Shown here piece after piece: positions 24,727-33,539 of a DNA stretch of 64,000 nt. Numbering within the stretch: position 1 is the stretch's first letter; every line of letters begins with the position of its first letter. This stretch comes from Pseudoramibacter faecis (lineage in GTDB: Bacteria; Bacillota; Clostridia; Eubacteriales; Eubacteriaceae): the NCBI RefSeq assembly GCF_036289405.1, contig NZ_JAYFFI010000001.1, positions 372,001 through 436,000 on the forward strand. The letters are read 5' to 3'. The position numbers were made by a program, and so were the translations under genes. The notes beneath the pieces were generated by a model. That model was not told where the DNA came from and ran no database searches. It was given only the letters and a program-made list of their open reading frames with translations.

Positions 24727-26462
24727 ATTGCACCATCGATCACATCCCGGTCACCGTGCCGGCAAACACCACCATCATGCAGGCGGCCGAATCCGTCGGC
24801 ATCGCCATTCCCCACCTCTGCTTTCTGAAGGATCTGAACGAAATCGCCGCGTGCCGGGTGTGCGCGGTGGAGATCGTGGGCACCGAGCGCCTGCTCACCG
24901 CCTGCAACAACGCCGTCGCCGAGGGCATGGAAATTTTGACGGGCAGCCCCAAGGTCACCATCGACCGGCGCCGCACCGTGCAGATGATCCTCTCCCAGCA
25001 CGATTTCCGCTGTGCGACCTGTGTGCGCAGCCGCAACTGCTCGCTGCAGGATCTGGCGGGGGATCTCAACATTCAGGACGTTCCCTTTGGGTCCTGCATC
25101 GAACGCCGCCCCTGGAACCGGGACTTCCCGCTGATCCGCGACGCGGCCAAATGCATCAAGTGCATGCGCTGCATCCAGGTGTGCGACAAGATGCAAGGCC
25201 TTAGCGTCTGGGATTTCGAGGGCACGGGCTCCCGCTCCACCGTGAACGTCTCCCACGCCCGCAATATCGAGGACGCGGGCTGCTCCCTCTGCGGCCAGTG
25301 CATCACCCACTGCCCGGTGGGCGCGCTCTCCGAGCGGGACGACACCGGCCGTTTCCTGCGCGCCGTGATGGACCCGAACACCACCGTGGTGGTGCAGGTC
25401 GCGCCGGCGGTGCGCACGGCCTGGGCCGAATCCCTGGGCCTGCCCCTGGAGGCGGCCCCGGTGGGCAAGATTTTTGACGCGTTAAAAAAAATGGGCGCGG
25501 ATTACGTGTTCGACACGGCCTTCTCCGCCGATCTGACCATCATGGAGGAGGCGGACGAGCTGATTACCCGTTTTGCCGCCGGGGATCTGGCCGAGCGCCC
25601 GATGTTCACCTCCTGCTGTCCCGGCTGGGTGCGTTTTCTCAAAAGCGAATATCCCCATCTCGAGAGCCGCCTCTCCACGGCCAAGTCGCCGATGCAGATG
25701 TTCGGCAGCGTGATGAAAACGGCCTTTGCCGAGGATCAGCACCTGAATCCGAACCGCATCTTCTCCGTGGCGGTGATGCCCTGCCTCGCCAAGAAGAGCG
25801 AGGCTGAGATGCCCCTTTACGCCGGGGAATACGCCGGCCACGAGACCGACTGCGTGCTGACCACCCGGGAACTTGCCCGGCTGATCCGCGCCTGCCACAT
25901 CAACGTGGCGACCCTCGAGGCCGTCCCGGCGGACACCCTGTACCGAAACGTCTCCGGTGCGGGCATCATCTTCGGGGCGACTGGCGGCGTGATGGAGGCC
26001 GCCCTGCGCACGGCCTATCACGCCCTGACCGGCCGCAACTGCCCCGGAGATCACTTCGCCGATGTGCGGGCAGCAGGCCGGGACACCGGCATCACCGAGG
26101 CGACCTTTGCCATTGGGGACATCCCTCTGCGCGTCGCCGCAGTGAGCGGTCTCGCGAATACCCGACGCCTGATCGAGGCGCTTGAAGCCGGCCGGGCCCA
26201 CTACGATTTTGTGGAGGTGATGGCCTGCCCCGGCGGCTGTGTCGGCGGCGGCGGACAGCCCATCCACGACGGCGAAGAGCGCGCCTTCACCCGAGGAAAG
26301 AATCTCTATTTCCTCGACCGCGACGCGCCGATTCGCCACTGCCACGAGAACCCGGATATCCAGACGCTCTACCGCGACCATTACGGCGAGCCGGGCAGCC
26401 CCGCCGCCCACCGCCTGCTCCACACCGACCACCATCGCTGGGCCATGCCCCGCGGTTTATAA
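24720..26462 (+). CDS. [FeFe]-hydrogenase, group A type, catalytic subunit
   Basis: 580 residues. An N-terminal [2Fe-2S] domain (cysteines in HLCFLK, AACRVCAVEI and TACNN), a His-ligated cluster CATCVRSRNC, two 4Fe-4S motifs CIKCMRCIQVC and CSLCGQCITHC, then the H-cluster: TSCCPGW (about 296), MPCLAKKSE (about 353) and EVMACPGGCVGGGGQP (about 498). The small-subunit-like tail RHCHENPDIQTLYRDHY is present. All H-cluster cysteines are kept, so it should be active in H2 evolution or uptake. The maturases HydEFG are not in the window. Confidence 0.96.
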   Translation: MVNCTIDHIPVTVPANTTIMQAAESVGIAIPHLCFLKDLNEIAACRVCAVEIVGTERLLTACNNAVAEGMEILTGSPKVTIDRRRTVQMILSQHDFRCATCVRSRNCSLQDLAGDLNIQDVPFGSCIERRPWNRDFPLIRDAAKCIKCMRCIQVCDKMQGLSVWDFEGTGSRSTVNVSHARNIEDAGCSLCGQCITHCPVGALSERDDTGRFLRAVMDPNTTVVVQVAPAVRTAWAESLGLPLEAAPVGKIFDALKKMGADYVFDTAFSADLTIMEEADELITRFAAGDLAERPMFTSCCPGWVRFLKSEYPHLESRLSTAKSPMQMFGSVMKTAFAEDQHLNPNRIFSVAVMPCLAKKSEAEMPLYAGEYAGHETDCVLTTRELARLIRACHINVATLEAVPADTLYRNVSGAGIIFGATGGVMEAALRTAYHALTGRNCPGDHFADVRAAGRDTGITEATFAIGDIPLRVAAVSGLANTRRLIEALEAGRAHYDFVEVMACPGGCVGGGGQPIHDGEERAFTRGKNLYFLDRDAPIRHCHENPDIQTLYRDHYGEPGSPAAHRLLHTDHHRWAMPRGL

Positions 26463-26475
26463 CCGACACGCCAAG

Positions 26476-26505
26476 CCCCCGAAGTCCGCGCTTCGGGGGT
26501 TTTTT
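26476..26505 (+). terminator. Terminator of the hydrogenase operon
   Basis: CCCCCGAAG-TCCGCG-CTTCGGGGG followed by six T. Confidence 0.9.
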
Positions 26506-26530
26506 GCAGGGGAGCGCTGCGGGCTCATGG

Positions 26531-26584
26531 CAGGCGCGTTGCCGAATCGCTAAGACTCAACGTTTGGCAACGTGCCTTTCGCTC
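26531..26584. repeat. Inverted pair of the GCGTTGCC motif
   Basis: GCGCGTTGCCGAATCG (plus) and the inverted form GGCAACGTGCCTTTCGC lie about 20 bases apart and could fold. The same box is found at 20706 and 21821. Confidence 0.5.
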
Positions 26585-26670
26585 AAACGGAGCTTAATAC
26601 AACGGCACACCCTCATCCCTAGGTATATAAGCGTTTGAGGGGTGTAGGAGAGTGCGCGAGGGAGGGCAGC

Positions 26671-26824
26671 CGGTCGCACTCTGTTTCTGAAAGAAACAGT
26701 TAGAAGAGCGTCCCGGAGCACTTCCAAGAGAGCGCATCGAAGATGAAGTTCGATTGGTCAAAAGCGACCTCATCCGCCTTGCGTGAAACCAATCGATCAC
26801 CCCCCTTCGCCCTCCCTCGCAGAA
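26671..26824 (+). repeat. Dispersed intergenic repeat, copy B (longest)
   Basis: Begins CGGTCGCACTCTGTTTCTGA, contains GAGCACTTCCAAGAGAGCGC and AAAAGCGACCTCATCCGCCT, and ends CCTTCGCCCTCCCTCGCAGA. It joins the left half of copies A, C and D with the right half seen in copy E. No coding capacity. The rest of the gap 26463-26974 holds only this, the preceding motif and unassigned sequence. Confidence 0.7.
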
Positions 26825-26974
26825 GGACAAACCATTGCGTTGGGACGCTTGCCGGACGATAAGCCGCCCGGGCAAACAAACTTTGGCTGAGAAGAGAAGG
26901 CCGATCCGCTCGATATCGCCCCACCTTGCCCTTGCGCCTGCCGCTCCACCCGCTATACTCAAAGCAAGGCACAC

Positions 26975-26997
26975 AAAAAGCGGCCCTGTCGAGCCGC
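26975..26997 (-). terminator. Terminator of the second metal ATPase
   Basis: Minus strand GCGGC stem against GCCGC with a T run, about 40 bases after the ATPase stop. Confidence 0.6.
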
Positions 26998-27035
26998 CTT
27001 GATGCCAAAGCTGATCTTTCAAACGCGGCGCCCCG

Positions 27036-28895
27036 TCATTCGGACGGCGCCCCTTGATCCCTGGCCGCGAGCAAAAGCGCCGCACTCACCACCACGAACA
27101 CCGAGCCGAAGTTGTGCCAGAGCGCCCCGCTCACCGGCGTGAGCACCCCCAGAGCCGAAAGCACGATGGCCGTGACGTTGATGATCATCGAGGCGACGAT
27201 GTTCACCTTGATGCGCGCGAGGCACCGGCGGCACAGGGAAAGCAGATAGGGCAGGCGGGCGATATCATCGGTCACGAGCACGGCGTCCGCACTTTCCACG
27301 GCGATGTCCGAGCCAATGCCGCCCATGGCGATCCCCGCGTAGGCCGCGGCCAAAGCCGGCGCGTCGTTGACCCCATCGCCCACCATGGCGATCTTCGGCG
27401 CCGCTGGATCCGCCGCATTGTAGCGCACCGCCGCGAGCTTCTCGTCCGGCAGCAGGTCCCCGCGCACGGTGTCGATGCCGACGGCGCGCGCGATGGGAGC
27501 CGCCGCCTCGGCGTGGTCCCCAGTCAGCAGCATCGGCGCGATGCCCAGCCGCTTCACCCCGGCCACCGCATCCGCAGCCGCCGGCCGCAGGGTATCCGCC
27601 AGGGCGAGGGTCCCGGCAAAACGGCCGTCCACCGCGGCAAAAATCACCGTCTGCCCGACCTGCGCAGCCGCCGTATCCGCCACATCCACCCCCCGCTTTG
27701 CAATAAAGCTTTTGCGCCCGGCCAGCACCCGGTGCCCGGCCACCGTGCCGGCCACCCCCTGCCCCGGGGTCATTTCAAAACCCGCCGCCTCGGGCAAAGG
27801 GCCATCCGCCGCGGCCGCAATGGCTTTGCCTAACGGATGCTCCGAGCGGGCTTCCACCGCGGCCACCTGCTGCAAAAGGCGCGCGTCGTCGCCGTCTGCC
27901 GCCGCCACCGAGACCACCGCCGGTTTCCCGGCGGTGAGGGTGCCGGTTTTGTCAAAGGCCAGGCGCTCCACCGCCGCCAGCCGCTCCAGAGCGTCCCCGG
28001 TTCGGATCAGCACGCCGTAGCGCGTCAGGTTGCCGATGGCCGCCGCCACTGCCGTGGGCGTCGCGAGGATAAAGGCACAGGGGCAAAACACCACCAGCAC
28101 CGTCACCGCGCGCATCCACTGATGGGTCACAACCCCCGTGACCACTGCGCAGGCCAGCGCCGCCAGCACCAGCCAGCTGGCCCAGCGGTCCGCCAGGCCT
28201 ACGATGGGCGCCTTTTCCGCGTCCGCCGCCTCCGCCAAGGCAATCACCCGGGCGAGGGCGCTGTCGGTTCCGGCCGCCGTGACCCGCATATCGAAGCTGC
28301 CGCAGCGGTTGACCGTGCCGGAGATCACCGCGTCCCCGGGGCCCGCGTCCACCGGCAAGGGCTCCCCGGTCATCACGCTTTGATCCACCGAGGTCTCGCC
28401 CACGGTGATGACGCCGTCTGCCGGGATAGTCTCCCCGGCCACCACCCGCAGGGTCTGCCCTGCGGCCACATCCGCCGCCGGCACCACCAAAGTCGATCCG
28501 TCATCCGCGACGAGGCGGGCGGTTTTGGGCGTGAGCGCCACCAGGGCCGCGATGCCCCGCCGCGCCCGATGGTCGGTGTAATCCTCCAGCAGGGAGCCGA
28601 TCTGCATGATCAGCGCCACCTCTCCGGCGGCAAACCACTCCCCGGCGATCACCGAGGCGATCAGCGCGATGGCAACCAGCACGTCGGCCTTGATGTCGTG
28701 CTCGGTAATGAGCGCCACCGCCGCCCCCACGACGATGGGCACCCCGCACAGGATGATGCCCACCCAGGCGATATCCACCGGCAGGGCCGAAAGCCAGCCC
28801 ATAAGCGAGCAAATGAGCGCCGCCGCCGAAAGCGCCACACAGACCACGGTGACGCGCGTTTCGTTCGACAGCCAATTTTGAAGGATTGTTTTCAT
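27036..28895 (-). CDS. P1B-type heavy-metal ATPase lacking an N-terminal metal-binding domain
   Basis: 619 residues from the ATG at 28895, behind GGAAAGGAGAAGCGC. It lacks HMA or His-rich extensions. Core motifs: TGEP in the actuator, FCPCAF (about 269), the phosphorylation site DKTGTLT (about 313), SEHPLG, and GDGVNDAP. The last span reads HNFGSVFVVVSA. CPC plus this HN-G-S pattern suggests Zn/Cd-type or a broad metal transporter. Divergent from a TetR-type gene 242 bases away, which may control it. It is clearly a different subtype from the ATPase at 11146. Confidence 0.92.
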   Translation of the reverse strand: MKTILQNWLSNETRVTVVCVALSAAALICSLMGWLSALPVDIAWVGIILCGVPIVVGAAVALITEHDIKADVLVAIALIASVIAGEWFAAGEVALIMQIGSLLEDYTDHRARRGIAALVALTPKTARLVADDGSTLVVPAADVAAGQTLRVVAGETIPADGVITVGETSVDQSVMTGEPLPVDAGPGDAVISGTVNRCGSFDMRVTAAGTDSALARVIALAEAADAEKAPIVGLADRWASWLVLAALACAVVTGVVTHQWMRAVTVLVVFCPCAFILATPTAVAAAIGNLTRYGVLIRTGDALERLAAVERLAFDKTGTLTAGKPAVVSVAAADGDDARLLQQVAAVEARSEHPLGKAIAAAADGPLPEAAGFEMTPGQGVAGTVAGHRVLAGRKSFIAKRGVDVADTAAAQVGQTVIFAAVDGRFAGTLALADTLRPAAADAVAGVKRLGIAPMLLTGDHAEAAAPIARAVGIDTVRGDLLPDEKLAAVRYNAADPAAPKIAMVGDGVNDAPALAAAYAGIAMGGIGSDIAVESADAVLVTDDIARLPYLLSLCRRCLARIKVNIVASMIINVTAIVLSALGVLTPVSGALWHNFGSVFVVVSAALLLAARDQGAPSE

Positions 28896-29137
28896 GCGCT
28901 TCTCCTTTCCCGGCTCCGGCTTGCATCCGGCCGGGCCATCGTTTAAAATAAAGGACAAATAACCGATAGCAAACATTTTGTTCGTCATCTTCAGGATAGT
29001 CCCCCCAAACAAAAAAGACCAGACACAAAACCGCCGGCCTGTTCCTTACGGCACAGTTTGCGGTTTTTGTCCGCTCCTGATCGGCTTTAAACGTTTTTTG
29101 GCTCGCTTTATTTTGATTTTATTGAAAAGGAGACCCC

Positions 29138-29719
29138 ATGGACCGCCGCCAGCAAAAAACCCGGCAGGCCATTTTCACCGCCTTTGAGCACCTGCTTGCC
29201 ACCACCCCCTACGACAAGATCACCGTCGCGGCCATCATCGAGGCCGCCAATGTGGGCCGCTCCACCTTTTACGCCCATTTTCCCGCCAAGGACGACCTGT
29301 TTCGCGCCCTGTGCGGCGAGATCTGCGCCCATGTGACCGTCCATCACGACACGGCCGAGCCCACCCACGATTTTAAGGACAAGGGTGACACCCGCTCCGC
29401 CATCACCCACATGTTTTATCACCTGCAGGCAGAGGGGCGCCCCATTGCCCGGGTGCTCGCCTCCGACGCGGCGGGGCTTTTTCTCGAGCCCTTCCGCCGG
29501 GCGCTCAAGGCGGTTTTCGCCGAAGAACTGGCCTCGGCCATCGCCGCCCGGGATGACATCCCCGCGGATTTTCTTCTCGGGCATCTGGTGGCCACCTTCG
29601 TGGAGACGGTGCGCTTCTGGATCGACGGCGGGCGCCGCGCCACCCCGGAGGAACTCGCCGCCTGCTACAGCGCGGTGATCGATCCGGTGTTGAGGCGAGG
29701 GGCGCAGGATGCAAGGTGA
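29138..29719 (+). CDS. TetR/AcrR-family regulator
   Basis: 193 residues, AAAAGGAG before the ATG. The helix-turn-helix is KITVAAIIEAANVGRSTFYA followed by HFPAKDDLF. The C-terminal ligand domain is helical and unassigned; a polar GDTRSAITHMFYHLQAEG helix begins it. It lies divergent to the CPx ATPase, so it may respond to metal or to another signal; there is no Cys/His cluster that would favour direct metal sensing. Confidence 0.88.
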   Translation: MDRRQQKTRQAIFTAFEHLLATTPYDKITVAAIIEAANVGRSTFYAHFPAKDDLFRALCGEICAHVTVHHDTAEPTHDFKDKGDTRSAITHMFYHLQAEGRPIARVLASDAAGLFLEPFRRALKAVFAEELASAIAARDDIPADFLLGHLVATFVETVRFWIDGGRRATPEELAACYSAVIDPVLRRGAQDAR

Positions 29720-29759
29720 TGCATGACTCTCCGCTTTTCCCAGCCAAGGGGCCGTTTGA

Positions 29760-29893
29760 TCGAATGGCCTCGTGCCTGACCGGCGTTTGGCCAATGCTGA
29801 TTTGTATCGGCCGAATGCTTTTCTGAGGGAGAGCGAAGGGGATTGACCGATTGGTTTTACGCAAGGCGGATGAGGTCGCTGACCGCTAAGGAA
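29760..29893 (-). repeat. Dispersed intergenic repeat, copy E (inverted)
   Basis: The minus strand reads GCGACCTCATCCGCCTTGCG, then TAAAACCAATCGGTCAATCC and CCTTCGCTCTCCCTCAGAAA, matching the right half of copy B over about 58 bases. To the left, GCCTGACCGGCGTTTGGCCA (plus) matches copy F. Nothing else is seen in 29720-29977 apart from this. Confidence 0.7.
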
Positions 29894-29977
29894 GAACCGC
29901 TCCCCCCGGCGCAAAAAGCGTTTCAAGGGTGAAAAAAGAACGCGCTCGACTGATGCAAGCCGCATCATCAATAAAAA

Positions 29978-30006
29978 TTGACCCTTTTCCCATTTCCTGC
30001 TAAAAT
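29978..30006 (+). promoter_or_regulatory. Promoter of the alanine/glycine symporter
   Basis: TTGACC, 17 bases, TAAAAT, about 50 bases before the ATG at 30057. Confidence 0.7.
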
Positions 30007-30056
30007 AATAGCACTGCGGCCGCGCGCCGCACATTATCATCAGAAAAGGATTTTTT

Positions 30057-31508
30057 ATGCAAACATTCACGCACTTTTTAGGTGCCGCCAACGCGGCCGT
30101 CTGGGGCATCCCCATGCTCGTCCTGCTGGTGGGCACGGGCATTTTTCTTTCGGTTCGGCTCGGCTTTCTGCAGTTCCGCCATTTCGGCCACGTCCTGCGG
30201 GAGACCGTGGGCAAGCTCTTTTCCGGCGAGGGCGGCGGCGACGGGGCGCTCACGCCCATCCAGGCCATGACCACCGCCCTGGCGGGCACCGTCGGCACCG
30301 GCAATATCGCCGGGGTGGCCGGGGCCATCTCCCTCGGCGGGCCGGGAGCCATCTTCTGGATGTGGGTGGCCGCGCTCTTCGGCATGTGCACCAAATTTTC
30401 GGAAATCGTGCTGGCGGTGCATTTTAGGGAGCGCAACAGCCTTGGCGACTGGATCGGCGGCCCGATGTATTACATTAAAAACGGGCTGGGCAAGCGCTGG
30501 CGCTGGCTTGGGGCGCTCTTCGCCTTCTTCGCGGCCATCGCGGCCATCGGCACCGGCAACCTCACCCAGATCAACACCATCGCCACCTCCATCGGCGCGA
30601 TCTTTGCGGCCTATCACCCGGCGATGACGGCGGGCCAGCTGCAAATTGTCTACCTGGCGGTGGGCATCGTCGGCGCCATTCTCACGGTGATGGTGCTTTT
30701 CGGCGGGATGCAGCGCATCGGCATCGTCACCGAAAAGCTCGTCCCGGTGATGGCTTTGGTGTATATCGTCGCGACCCTCGCCGTGGTGATCGGCCACGCT
30801 TCGGCGCTGGGATCGGTGTTCGCGCTGATTTTCGAGTCGGCGTTTTCGCCCCGGGCCGTCGGCGGCGGTCTCGCAGGTGTCGCCATCGTGCAGGTGGTCA
30901 AGGCGGGCTTCGGCCGGGGGATTTTCTCCAACGAGGCGGGGCTCGGCACGGCGCCCATCGCCCACGCGGCAGCCAACGTCTCCCATCCGGTGCGCCAGGG
31001 ACTTTTCGGCGTGTTCGAGGTCTTCGCCGATACCATCGTCATCTGCACCCTCACGGCGCTGACTATTTTGATCTCCGGCTGCGCCCCGGCGTTTTACGGC
31101 AAGACCGCCGGCGCCGACCTGACTATTTCCGCCTTTGCCACCACCTTCGGCAACAAGGCGGCGGCCATCATCATCGCCGTGTGCATCACGATGTTCGCCT
31201 TCTCGACGCTCCTCTCCTGGAGCCTTTACGGCGCCAGAGCCACGGAATTTCTCTTCGGCACGAAGAGCATTAAGGTGTATCAGGCGCTTTATATCCTCTT
31301 TGTGATCGTTGGCGCCAACGTGCAGCTGGCCGTGGTTTGGCAGATCGCCGACACGATGAACGCGCTGATGGCGATCCCCAACCTGATCGCCGTGCTGGCC
31401 CTTTCGCCCACGGTGGTGCAGCTGGCTAAAGCCTACTTTGCAAAGCGGGGCCACGAACGCCCGCGGATTTCCCGGGAAATAAATCTGCCCGACGAACCCG
31501 CGTCATGA
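30057..31508 (+). CDS. Alanine/glycine:cation symporter (AGCS family)
   Basis: 483 residues with about ten membrane spans. The AGCS signatures are present: GLFxF-like SVRLGFLQFRHFGHVLRETV, GTVGTGNIAGVAGAISLGGP near residue 78 and FSNEAGLGTAPIAHAAA in the middle. It imports alanine or glycine with Na+ or H+. AGAAAAGGATTTTTT precedes the ATG. Single gene with its own promoter and terminator. Confidence 0.95.
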   Translation: MQTFTHFLGAANAAVWGIPMLVLLVGTGIFLSVRLGFLQFRHFGHVLRETVGKLFSGEGGGDGALTPIQAMTTALAGTVGTGNIAGVAGAISLGGPGAIFWMWVAALFGMCTKFSEIVLAVHFRERNSLGDWIGGPMYYIKNGLGKRWRWLGALFAFFAAIAAIGTGNLTQINTIATSIGAIFAAYHPAMTAGQLQIVYLAVGIVGAILTVMVLFGGMQRIGIVTEKLVPVMALVYIVATLAVVIGHASALGSVFALIFESAFSPRAVGGGLAGVAIVQVVKAGFGRGIFSNEAGLGTAPIAHAAANVSHPVRQGLFGVFEVFADTIVICTLTALTILISGCAPAFYGKTAGADLTISAFATTFGNKAAAIIIAVCITMFAFSTLLSWSLYGARATEFLFGTKSIKVYQALYILFVIVGANVQLAVVWQIADTMNALMAIPNLIAVLALSPTVVQLAKAYFAKRGHERPRISREINLPDEPAS

Positions 31509-31520
31509 CCCGCGCAGCAA

Positions 31521-31557
31521 AACAGCCCTGCATTCTCGGTGCAGAGCTGTTTTTTTC
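31521..31557 (+). terminator. Terminator of the symporter gene
   Basis: AACAGC-C-CTGCA / TGCAG-A-GCTGTT with TTTTTTT after it. Confidence 0.75.
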
Positions 31558-31572
31558 TGGTTGATTTTCGGA

Positions 31573-32223
31573 TTAGGCCAAAACGAGGGTCACGGCCGCA
31601 TCCAACCGCATGACTGCGCCCTCGGCCGCGGCGCAAAGTTTTGGCCAATGGTCCGCGCTTTCGGCGTCGAACACGGCGCAGGTGCGAAAACCGGCCGTCG
31701 CCGCGGTGCGAATCGCCGTGAGCTCGTCCTCAAACACCCAGATATCCCCGGGCGTGCGCTCCAAATGGGCCGCCGCGGCTTGGTAAATCGCCGGATCTAC
31801 CTTGCCCGCCCCCACTTCACTGCAGGTGAGCACCGCCTCGAAGGCCGCTAATATCTCCAGCCGCATCAGCGCCGCCGTCACCGGTCCGCGGTCGCTTGCG
31901 GTGGCGAGCACCATGGGCACCCCCGCCCGGCCCATCGCCGAAAGAAAAGCCAGCGCCCCGGGCTTGAGCGCCGCCTCGCGGGCATAAAATTCCTCGACGA
32001 CGGCGTTAATGCCGGCGACAATGGCCGAAACGCGCCCCGGCAGATCAAAATGCGCCTTCAAATAGGCCGCGCCCTCGGCCATGGCCATCGGAAAGAGCAC
32101 CTCCCCAAGACCTGCGGGGGCCGCGATGCCAAAGCCCGAAAGATAGCGCGCCCCGGCTGCCTTCCAGATGCCCGTGGAGTCGAGCAGCGTACCGTCCAGA
32201 TCCAAGATCACGCCCGGGGTCAC
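31573..32223 (-). CDS. HAD-superfamily phosphatase in the thiamine operon
   Basis: 216 residues from a GTG at 32223 that overlaps the ThiE stop (GCGTGA). Motif I LDLDGTLLDST, motif II in VLATASDRG, the Lys region GAGKVDP and the acid block FEDELTAIRTA define a subfamily I HAD phosphatase of the phosphoglycolate or beta-phosphoglucomutase kind. Its operon with ThiE and a thiamine-binding protein suggests it may dephosphorylate thiamine monophosphate or clean up a pathway by-product. This is inferred from context. Confidence 0.85.
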   Translation of the reverse strand: MTPGVILDLDGTLLDSTGIWKAAGARYLSGFGIAAPAGLGEVLFPMAMAEGAAYLKAHFDLPGRVSAIVAGINAVVEEFYAREAALKPGALAFLSAMGRAGVPMVLATASDRGPVTAALMRLEILAAFEAVLTCSEVGAGKVDPAIYQAAAAHLERTPGDIWVFEDELTAIRTAATAGFRTCAVFDAESADHWPKLCAAAEGAVMRLDAAVTLVLA

Positions 32224-32912
32224 GCGTGCCACGCCGCCACCAGCTCCGCCGCCGCCCGGCCGGGATCGTCCGCCTCGGTCACGGCGCTCACCACGAAAAA
32301 GCCGGCGATGCCCGTTCGCTTCAGATCCGGGATATCGGCGAGCTTCACCCCGCCGCCGATCACCGCGGGAATGGGGCTAATCCGCGCGAGCTCGGCGATT
32401 TCATCCAGGCTTCGGGTCACCAGATGCCCGGCAGCGTCCCGACCGGCCTCGGGCTTGGTGGCCGTCTCGTGCAGCGGCCCCGCGCCGAAATAATCGATCT
32501 CCGAAATGTCCACGCCGCGCACGTAATCGATGAGCTCCCGGGTGCGCGCCGACAGCCCGATCACAGCAGAGGGGCCGAGGTATTGCCGGCACACCGCCGC
32601 GGGAATATCCGACTGGCCCACGTGGATGCCGTCCACCCGGATGCCGGCCGCCCTCGCCGCAAGCGCCACGTCGAGCCGGTCGTTGACCACCAGGGCCACC
32701 TGCCCGGATTTGCCCGCCTCGGCAATCGCCGCCGCCGCATCGCCGCACAGGGCGATGAGTTCTCTGGCCGAGGCCACCTTCGAGCGCAGCTGCACGATGG
32801 TAAAGCCCGCGGCCACCGCGTCGCAGATCACCGTTTTCACCGGACGGCCCTGGGTGTTTTCCGGCCCGATCACCAAATAGGCCGAGATGTCTAAACGCTC
32901 GCGCAGGCTCAT
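32220..32912 (-). CDS. thiE: Thiamine-phosphate synthase
   Basis: 230 residues from the ATG at 32912, inside the end of the preceding gene. ThiE motifs: VQLRSK near residue 40, VVNDRLDVALAARAAG, DGIHVGQSD, VIGLSART, YFGAGPLHETATK and IPAVIGGGVK. It couples HMP-pyrophosphate with thiazole phosphate to make thiamine phosphate. The C-terminus is normal. The thiazole kinase needed for salvage is present only as a tail fragment upstream. Confidence 0.96.
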   Translation of the reverse strand: MSLRERLDISAYLVIGPENTQGRPVKTVICDAVAAGFTIVQLRSKVASARELIALCGDAAAAIAEAGKSGQVALVVNDRLDVALAARAAGIRVDGIHVGQSDIPAAVCRQYLGPSAVIGLSARTRELIDYVRGVDISEIDYFGAGPLHETATKPEAGRDAAGHLVTRSLDEIAELARISPIPAVIGGGVKLADIPDLKRTGIAGFFVVSAVTEADDPGRAAAELVAAWHA

Positions 32913-33241
32913 GCCGGGCCTCCCTTCCCCGGTTTCGGATCGGTGTCGCCGAGGATCGCGTTCACCCGGTCGACCTTGGCCGTCATCATATCGGAAAAGC
33001 CCGGACGCACGTCCGCCTTGAGCACTACTTCGGTGCGGATGCCTGCCTCGGCCAGCACCATGGTCGCGTCCTTCACCACCTGCATCACCGCATCCCACTC
33101 GCCTTCGATCTCGGTGAACATCGAGTGCGTGCGGTTTTTAAGCCCGGATGCCCGAATCACGGCGATCGCCCGGGCAACCTCCGGCGCCATTTCGTCCCCC
33201 AGGCCCACCGGCGCGATGGCCAAAGCGATTAATGTGTTCAT
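32909..33241 (-). CDS. Thiamine-binding protein, MTH1187/YkoF-like (DUF77)
   Basis: 110 residues from the ATG at 33241 after GGAGGAGGTTTAAC. The ferredoxin-like fold pattern is ALAIAPVG, HSMFTEIEGEWDAVMQVVKD and IRTEVVLKADVRPG, as in the MTH1187/YqgV family (PF01910), which binds thiamine or HMP-like compounds. It is assumed to act in pyrimidine or thiamine salvage or transport. Its stop overlaps the ThiE start (ATGA). Confidence 0.85.
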   Translation of the reverse strand: MNTLIALAIAPVGLGDEMAPEVARAIAVIRASGLKNRTHSMFTEIEGEWDAVMQVVKDATMVLAEAGIRTEVVLKADVRPGFSDMMTAKVDRVNAILGDTDPKPGKGGPA

Positions 33242-33242
33242 G

Positions 33243-33371
33243 TTAAACCTCCTCCAAATCAAAGGGGTTCGCCGCGATGGCGTCCCCCGTGGCCCGATGC
33301 AGCGCGTCGATGAAATGCATCTGAAAGCTCCCGGAGCCCGCGGCCTGCTCAATCGTTTTTTTCGTTTGCAT
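33243..33371 (-). CDS. Short ORF resembling the C-terminal end of hydroxyethylthiazole kinase (ThiM)
   Basis: 42 codons from the ATG at 33371, which has AAGGAG at good distance. It reads MQTKKTIEQAAGSGSFQMHF, then IDALHRATGDAIAANPFDLE, EV. The segment AAGSGSFQMHFIDAL resembles the last helix region of ThiM. The rest of ThiM is missing, so an in-frame deletion appears to have left start and tail joined. It lies between the TPP riboswitch and the DUF77 gene and may now act only as a leader peptide. Confidence 0.5.
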   Translation of the reverse strand: MQTKKTIEQAAGSGSFQMHFIDALHRATGDAIAANPFDLEEV

Positions 33372-33397
33372 TGTTTCTCCTTCCGGCGCGTCCGGCA

Positions 33398-33425
33398 ACA
33401 AAAAAGCCCTCCCGCGGGGGAGAGC
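33398..33425 (-). terminator. Expression-platform terminator of the TPP riboswitch
   Basis: Minus strand GCTCTCCC-CCGC-GGGAGGGC and then TTTTTTG, directly between the aptamer and the first ORF. Confidence 0.85.
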
Positions 33426-33439
33426 CTGTTCGCTTGTGT

Positions 33440-33518
33440 TCGCCTCCTGCGACCGTATCCGCTGATCGGTTCAAGGGGTCAGGTTTTAACCCTCTTGGCG
33501 CCGCTTGCGTCCCCCCGC
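33440..33518 (-). promoter_or_regulatory. TPP riboswitch aptamer
   Basis: On the minus strand the conserved second half is clear: ACCCCTTGAACCGATCAGCG followed by GATACGGTCGCAGGAGG, the THI-element core. The first half GGGGGACGC...GCGCCAAGAGG is a weaker fit to the usual GCTGAGA region. A strong terminator follows, so TPP binding would stop transcription of the thiE operon. Confidence 0.85.
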
Positions 33519-33539
33519 GCCACTTTCATGATTACGGAC

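Noticed and set aside
30078..31454. 458-codon minus-strand frame
   Set aside because: Antisense to the alanine/glycine symporter, with composition typical of a shadow frame.
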